Shown here: positions 58,767 to 64,000 of the stretch, one piece after another
Position numbering within the stretch: the stretch's first letter is position 1
How the letters are laid out: each line of letters begins with the position of its first letter
Assembly (NCBI GenBank): GCA_016714685.1
Contig: JADKCH010000003.1
Span: 133,686 to 197,685 of the forward strand
Source: Candidatus Geothrix odensensis
Lineage (GTDB): Bacteria; Acidobacteriota; Holophagae; Holophagales; Holophagaceae
DNA: 64,000 bases
Direction of reading: 5' to 3'
Notes under the pieces: model-generated
Told to the model about the DNA's origin: nothing
Seen by the model: only the letters and a program-made list of their open reading frames with translations
Databases searched by the model: none
Made by a program: the position numbers and the translations under genes

Positions 58767-61723
58767 ATGCATCTCTTGAACAACCGCCTGGGCCGCATCA
58801 CGGCCCTCATCGCCCTGGGCGGGGCAGCTCTGTATTCGCAGGGCACGCAGACCGCGAACATCACCGGCACCGTCGTGGACGCCGCTGGCGCCCCCCTGGC
58901 CGGCGTCGTCGTCCGCCTCACCTCCCCCGCCCTGCAGGGCGTGCGCACCTACACCACGGATGCCTCGGGCAAGTTCATCGCCCGCCTGCTGCCTCCGGGC
59001 TTCTACACCATCCAGTACACCAAGGATGGCCTCGAGACCCGCAAGATCACCGAGCAGATCGGCATCGACCAGACCTTCAGCCCCCGCGTCACCATGAACA
59101 AGGTTGGCGGCGCCGTGGTGGAAGTGATCGCGGCCGCCCCCGCCGTGGACAAGACGGAACTGAAGACCGCCTCCAACTACCGCAATGACTCCGTCGACCT
59201 GCTGCCCAATGCCCGCTCGATGGAAGGCGTGGCCCTCCTCACCCCCGGCGTCACCGCCGGCGTGGGTGGTCGCGTGCAGATCCGCGGTGCCATGACCTCC
59301 GGCAACCTCTACCTGCTCGACGGTCAGAACATCGCCGACAACGCCTACAACAACCGCGGCCTGTCCGTGATCGACGACTCCATCGAGGAGACCCAGGTCA
59401 TCACCGGTGCCATGTCCGCCGAGTACGGCGATGTGGATGGCGGCGTCATCAACTCCATCACCCGCTCCGGCGGCAACGAGTTCAGCGGCTCCCTGCGCTG
59501 GGAACTGAGCAACCCGCTTGGAACGCCACACCCCCGGACAGGACCGCCTCGCCATCGCCAACACCCTGGGTGAGACCAAGACCCTGTCCCTCAGCGGCCC
59601 CATCCTCAAGGACAAGCTCTGGTTCGCGGGCTCCTACTTCAAGACCGACCACCACCGGGTCACAGGCGCCACCACGGTCACCAGCAGGACTACGGGCTCT
59701 GGCCCAGCCGGCACGAACCTCAACGGCCCTGGAAGGCCTCAGCGCCGGCTACACGGCGCCACGAAGAGATCCGCCGCCAGGCCAAGTTGACCTGGGCCGT
59801 CAACCAGGATCACACGGTCATCGCCTCATTCCGGAACCCTGCCATCAACGATGTCAACCGCAACTACTCCGCTGGTGAGCTGCTGGCCCTGGTGCCCCAG
59901 ATCTCCACCTCCGATTTCTGGAACGTGGCCCTGCGCTCCGCCTGGACCACGAACTTCACCACGGAAGCCCGCATCGGTCGCAAGAACCAGATGCTGAGCG
60001 CCGGCGGTTCACCCAACGGCCAGAGCCCCATCTACTCGGACGACACGGGCCTGTTCTACAACAACGGCATCTTCAACAGTGCCGATGGCGGCGACAACCG
60101 TGGCAACAAGACCCTGAACATCAAGGCCAGCCTCTTCTGGAACGCTGCTGGCAGCCACCAGACCGACTTCGGTATCGATTACTACGAAGGCATCCGCCAG
60201 GCCAAGAACGAGCAGAGCCCCACGAACCTGATCTTCGAAGCGGCCGGCGTGAACCTCGCCACCCGCACCGGCATCCCCACCTCCATCTGGATCTACACCA
60301 GCACCGCAGGCGAAGCCAAGAACTTCTCCTATGGCCTGTACGCCAATGACAAGTGGAGCCTCAACCAGCACTGGAACTTCCAGATCGGTGTGCGCTTTGA
60401 CACCTACAAGGCCGAGAACGAAGGCGGCGCCAAGACCGCCGGCGCCTCGGGTCTCTCGCCCCGCCTGGGCGTGAAGTACGACCTCTTCGGCGACAGCAAG
60501 CACATCTTCGGCCTGAGCTACGCCAAGTACAACGGCAAGGTGCTGGAGGGCATCACCAACTCCGTCACCGGCCAGGGCAACCCCACGGAGTGGATTGGCT
60601 CGACTACCTGCGTCGCTCACACCGGCTTCGGCCCCTCAACGACGGGTCCCTGATCGGCTACTGGAACCCTGCGGACCGCGTCACCTTCGCGCAGATGCAG
60701 AACCCGAGCCTCTACGCCATCAACAGCGCGGATCCCAATGCCGTCTCCTACTACAACAACCCCACGCTCAACGTGCGCCTCAACGACAAGATGAAGGCCC
60801 CCACGGTCGATGAGATCCAGGCCAACTACGCCTACTCCTTCAACTTCGGGGAATATGGCGATGGTTACGTCAAGGTCACCGCGGTAAGCAAGAAGTGGAA
60901 CAACCTGATGGATGTGAGTGTCGGCAACAACGGCACCGTCACCGATCAGTTCGGCAAGGTCTATTACGTCAAGCAGTGGGACAACAGCTCCGACGCCAAG
61001 CGTGAGTACAAGGGCCTGGAACTGGAAACCCAGCTCAACCGCAACCAGTGGAGCTATGTCGGCAGCGTGACCTGGAGCAGCCTGAAGGGCAACTACGAGG
61101 GTGAAGGCACCAACACCCCCGGCCGCGGCGAGACCATTCACAATTTCGATGTCCAGAACGGCACCTACATGTATGACTACAACTGGACGGCGCCCTATGG
61201 CTACCTGAGTGGCCATGTGCCCATCCGGATCCGCTTCACGGGCAGCCGGCTGTTCACCAATACCTTCGGCAAGACCTCCGTCGGTCTGGTCTACCGTTTC
61301 GACTCCGGCTCCCACTACAGCAATGCCCGCAGCATCACCAAGAACCGCCTGAATCCGGGCCTCAGCGGCCAGTGGGGCACGAGCGGCACGCAGTACATGG
61401 ATCAGGAACGCGGCGCCGGCGTCTACAACGCTGCCGCCTACCTGGATCTGGCCATCACCCACGACTTCCCCCTCTTCAAGGTCATGGGCAAGGATGTGAC
61501 CGCTTTCGGCAAGCTGAACATCGCCAATGTGTTCAACCACCAGCAGCTGATCACCTTCAACACCGGCTGGAACGGCGCCACCGGCACCTACCCGACCGCG
61601 GTGAACTCGCCTTGGGTCAAGCGTTCTGCCTCTGCGACTTACACCGGCTTTGGCAACCCCTCGGGCAACGTCAACTACGGCGCCCCCCGCACCATCACTG
61701 CTTCCGCCGGCTTCCGCTTCTAA
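58767..61723 (+). pseudogene. TonB-dependent receptor (Oar-like) with several frameshifts
   Basis: The start ATG 58767 has GGAGG five bases upstream. An N-terminal carboxypeptidase-regulatory-like domain (GTVVDAAGAPLAGVVVRL) is followed by a plug with GRVQIRGAMTSGNLYLLDGQ. Beta-barrel sequence then runs to the C-terminal aromatic end ITASAGFRF. The reading frame changes near 59515-59530, at several points to about 59785, and again near 60600-60640. Each joined part continues the receptor. At least four to five indels within about 270 bp are needed. If intact it would be a roughly 985-residue outer-membrane transporter for a large ligand. Confidence 0.8.
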
Positions 61724-61743
61724 GCGACTCCGGTACCACCCGA

Positions 61744-61769
61744 AACGAGGCCCGCAAGGGCCTCGTTTT
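61744..61769 (+). terminator. Rho-independent terminator after the first TonB receptor
   Basis: AACGAGGCCC and GGGCCTCGTT form a 10-bp stem with a GCAA loop, followed by further T. It lies 20 bp after the receptor stop. Confidence 0.85.
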
Positions 61770-62038
61770 GTGCCGGAGCACGGGCCGGCCTTCATTCATC
61801 AGGACAAGCGGGGTTGCATTAATGCCTCATATACTGATGTTATTGAACACTCCCACGGAAAATAATTTGTGTGTCCCGGGGAACCTGGCCTATTCTTTCG
61901 ACACTCCCCCCGATCTTTGGTCGTCCTCGTGACATTTGCCCCGGGCCTCGCCGCTGCGGGGGATGCTGCGTTGGGACAGGCCGAACTTCATCACGCCTTT
62001 TTCGCGGCCCCCCCGCCGCCCACTCCCAAGGAGTCCCT
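61770..62038 (+). promoter_or_regulatory. Intergenic region before the second TonB receptor
   Basis: This 269-bp stretch has no gene. Bases about 61810-61870 are unusually AT-rich for this genome (several TTAA, TATACT and AATAAT words), which suggests a promoter, but no -35/-10 pair with good spacing stands out. An AAGGAG ribosome binding site lies about seven bases before ATG 62039. Confidence 0.4.
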
Positions 62039-64000
62039 ATGCATCGAACCTTCACGCGGCTCGGCTTTACCGCCGCAGTCCTCGTCGCCGGGAGCGGCGT
62101 CGTCGCCTTCGCGCAGACGGCCACCAGCGGCGCCGTGTCGGGCACCGTGTCCGACAAGAATGGCGCGGCCCTGGCCGGGGCCACCGTGCGGCTGAGTTCT
62201 TCCCAGACGTCGCGCACCTTCCTCACGGGCACGGACGGCTCCTTCCGCCTCGGCCTGCTGAATCCCGGCACCTGGACGGTGGAAGTCACCAAGGCGGGCT
62301 TCCAGAAGATCACCCAGACCATCACCGTGCTGGTGAACCAGACCCAGCCCGTGACCTTCAAGATGGCCTCCGAGGCCGCCACGGTCGTCGAGGTGCTGGG
62401 CACCACCACCACGGTGGACACCACCACCACCCAGACCGGCCTCACCACCACCATGGACAACCTCGCCGCGATCCCCAAGGGCCGCGACATGAGCTCCGTG
62501 GCCTTCCTGGCCCCCGGCGTCGTGGCCTCGGGGTTTGCCGGCCGGGATGACCCGTCGATCGGTGGCGGCTCCGGTGCCGAGAACTCCTACATCGTGGATG
62601 GCCTCTCCACCACCAATACCAGCCGCGGCTTCCAGGGCACCCAGCTCGTCACCGACTTCATCGACCAGGTGGAAGTGCAGACGGGCGGCTTCAAGCCCGA
62701 GTTCAGCGCCCTGGGCGGCGTATTCAACGCCGTCACCAAGTCCGGCTCCAACGAGCTGAAGGGCTCCGCCTGGCTCACCTGGGATGCCGTCGGCATCCAG
62801 GCCGTGCCCAAGCAGACCCTCCTCGCCAAGCAGGGCAATCCCGACAGCCGCTACGATGTCGGCGTCGAGCTGGGCGGCCCCATCATCAAGGACAAGCTCT
62901 TCTTCTTTGTGGGCCTGGACTCCAACCTCAGGGAAGCCCCCAGCTCCCTGGCGAACAACACCGGCGAAGTGGACGGGAAGCGCAAGGTCAACGCTCTGCA
63001 GGCGCTGGCCAAGATCAACTGGATGATCACCCAGGACCACCAGCTGACCTTCACCGCCAACATCAACGACACCAAGGACGACTTCCCCACCCGCTTCCCC
63101 GTCACCGGCAACGGGAACATCGGCTACAACCAGAAGGACACAGTCCAGAACTTCGGCCTCAACTATGACTGGACCATCAGCCCCAGCCTCTTCTTCAGCG
63201 CCAAGGCGGGCCGCACTGAGTTCAAGACGGTCTTCAGCCCTTCGGACAGCACCAGCGTCGCGGTGACCGACAACATCTACTTCACTGCCGGCCCCGGCAG
63301 CACCACCCCCCCTGATCCGCCGTCTCCCCTGGCCGGGCTGCCTTTCCGCAGTGGCGGCGCGGGCTACTACGCCGGCCTGGACAAGGTCACCACCACGCAG
63401 TATCGCGGCGACCTCAGCTGGTTCCTCGGCGATCACAACATGAAGTTCGGCATCAGCCAGACGACTTCCGATTACAACGAGAAGGCCGCCACCTCCGGCG
63501 GTGAGCGCATCACCATCCGCAGCTCCGGCGGCGCCTTCAACGGCATCGACCGCCAGTTCTTGTCCACGGATGCCACGGTGCAGGCCATCTTCCAGGCCAT
63601 CTACGCCCAGGACACCTGGGACATCGGCAAGGGCGTGAAGCTCATGTTCGGCTTCCGCTATGAGATCCAGGACCAGAAGGACCTGAACGGCAAGTCCTTC
63701 ATGAAGTTCGACGACTTCAAGGACTATGTCCAGCCCCGCCTGGGCTTCACCTGGGACGTGAACGAGGATGGCAAGACCAAGGTCTCCGGCAGCTACGCCA
63801 AGTACTTCGAGCAGATCCCGCAGCGCTTGGCCATCCGGGTCTATGCGAACGAGGTCTACACGCGCTATCGCTATGGCGCGAGCAATTCCTCCTACAACCC
63901 GGCCACCGGCGCCTACGCCTACGGCACTGTGGACCCGACCAACTACCGCCTGACGGACTTCGCCACGCCCTTCAGCTTCGACCCCATTGCTGAAGGCACC
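62039..64000 (+). CDS. TonB-dependent receptor (Oar-like), truncated by the window end
   Basis: At least 654 residues are visible and the frame is open to the last base. A signal peptide (about 1-26) is followed by a carboxypeptidase-regulatory-like domain (GTVSDKNGAALAGATVRL) and a Thr-rich segment. The plug has KGRDMSSVAFLAPGVV and ENSYIVDGLSTTNTSRGF. Barrel strands follow (PIIKDKLFFFVGLD, QDTWDIGKGVKLMFGFRYE, PRLGFTWDVNEDGKTKVSGSY). Unlike the first receptor it shows no frameshift. It probably imports a large organic or metal complex with TonB energy, as with the TonB protein at 178. The ligand is unknown. Confidence 0.88.
   Translation, partial: MHRTFTRLGFTAAVLVAGSGVVAFAQTATSGAVSGTVSDKNGAALAGATVRLSSSQTSRTFLTGTDGSFRLGLLNPGTWTVEVTKAGFQKITQTITVLVNQTQPVTFKMASEAATVVEVLGTTTTVDTTTTQTGLTTTMDNLAAIPKGRDMSSVAFLAPGVVASGFAGRDDPSIGGGSGAENSYIVDGLSTTNTSRGFQGTQLVTDFIDQVEVQTGGFKPEFSALGGVFNAVTKSGSNELKGSAWLTWDAVGIQAVPKQTLLAKQGNPDSRYDVGVELGGPIIKDKLFFFVGLDSNLREAPSSLANNTGEVDGKRKVNALQALAKINWMITQDHQLTFTANINDTKDDFPTRFPVTGNGNIGYNQKDTVQNFGLNYDWTISPSLFFSAKAGRTEFKTVFSPSDSTSVAVTDNIYFTAGPGSTTPPDPPSPLAGLPFRSGGAGYYAGLDKVTTTQYRGDLSWFLGDHNMKFGISQTTSDYNEKAATSGGERITIRSSGGAFNGIDRQFLSTDATVQAIFQAIYAQDTWDIGKGVKLMFGFRYEIQDQKDLNGKSFMKFDDFKDYVQPRLGFTWDVNEDGKTKVSGSYAKYFEQIPQRLAIRVYANEVYTRYRYGASNSSYNPATGAYAYGTVDPTNYRLTDFATPFSFDPIAEGT

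Noticed and set aside
1..64000. CRISPR array, prophage or insertion sequence
   Set aside because: No regularly spaced repeats, transposase, integrase or terminal inverted repeats were found.

Overview
The window is GC-rich, densely packed bacterial chromosome with no mobile element, CRISPR array or prophage that I can see. The best guess for the source is an acidobacterium of the Holophaga/Geothrix type. This rests on large TonB-dependent receptors carrying an N-terminal carboxypeptidase-regulatory-like domain, PknB-type kinases with TPR-like tails, long TPR and Pro-rich scaffold proteins, a membrane c-type cytochrome, and a Gram-negative envelope set (TonB, DsbD, GmhA, lipoproteins). It is an inference from gene content; no rRNA gene is present to confirm it.

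Layout. 1-4.9 kb: end of a metal/cobalamin-type binding protein, a TonB protein, two TlpA-like thioredoxin-fold proteins and DsbD, forming a periplasmic thiol-redox group. 5-10.1 kb: HD hydrolase, an atypical QueD-family protein, a lipoprotein polysaccharide deacetylase and FtsK. 10.2-18.9 kb: a membrane protein with a P460-like cytochrome domain, gmhA, hemW, an EamA exporter, prolyl aminopeptidase, a hybrid histidine kinase, DedA and smpB. 18.9-29.7 kb: three tandem paralogous lipoproteins, riboflavin synthase, an APC permease, DUF58, cytidine deaminase, a 937-residue TPR protein and a second hybrid kinase. 29.8-36.3 kb: def-fmt, a PpiD/SurA-type chaperone, an orphan ABC ATPase, serS and asparaginase. 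36.5-47 kb: DUF1275, a CarH-like B12-binding MerR regulator with a candidate operator, a response-regulator scaffold cluster, CYTH phosphatase/cyclase, a Cys/Met-metabolism PLP enzyme and two tandem Ser/Thr kinases. 47-54.5 kb: the cell-shape operon mreB-mreC-mreD-mrdA-rodA, read leftward and followed by ligA. 54.5-64 kb: a CPDC thioredoxin-like protein, a SurA-like lipoprotein, tRNA-Phe, a YfgM-like protein, pyrimidine phosphorylase and two tandem TonB-dependent receptors, the second running off the window.

Most of the window is housekeeping. The dominant oddity is a set of single-base indels, mainly one extra base in short G or C runs, that break otherwise intact genes: the deacetylase, the second histidine kinase, rodA, a small exported protein, and repeatedly the first TonB receptor. 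Because rodA is normally essential and sits in an intact operon, sequence or assembly error is more likely than gene decay. Biologically, the points most worth a second look are the QueD homologue lacking its catalytic Cys and His, the CarH-like photoreceptor-type regulator beside an AT-rich palindrome, the lipoprotein triplet, the membrane/P460 cytochrome fusion and the monothiol TlpA paralogue. I did not find a clear new defence or mobile system.
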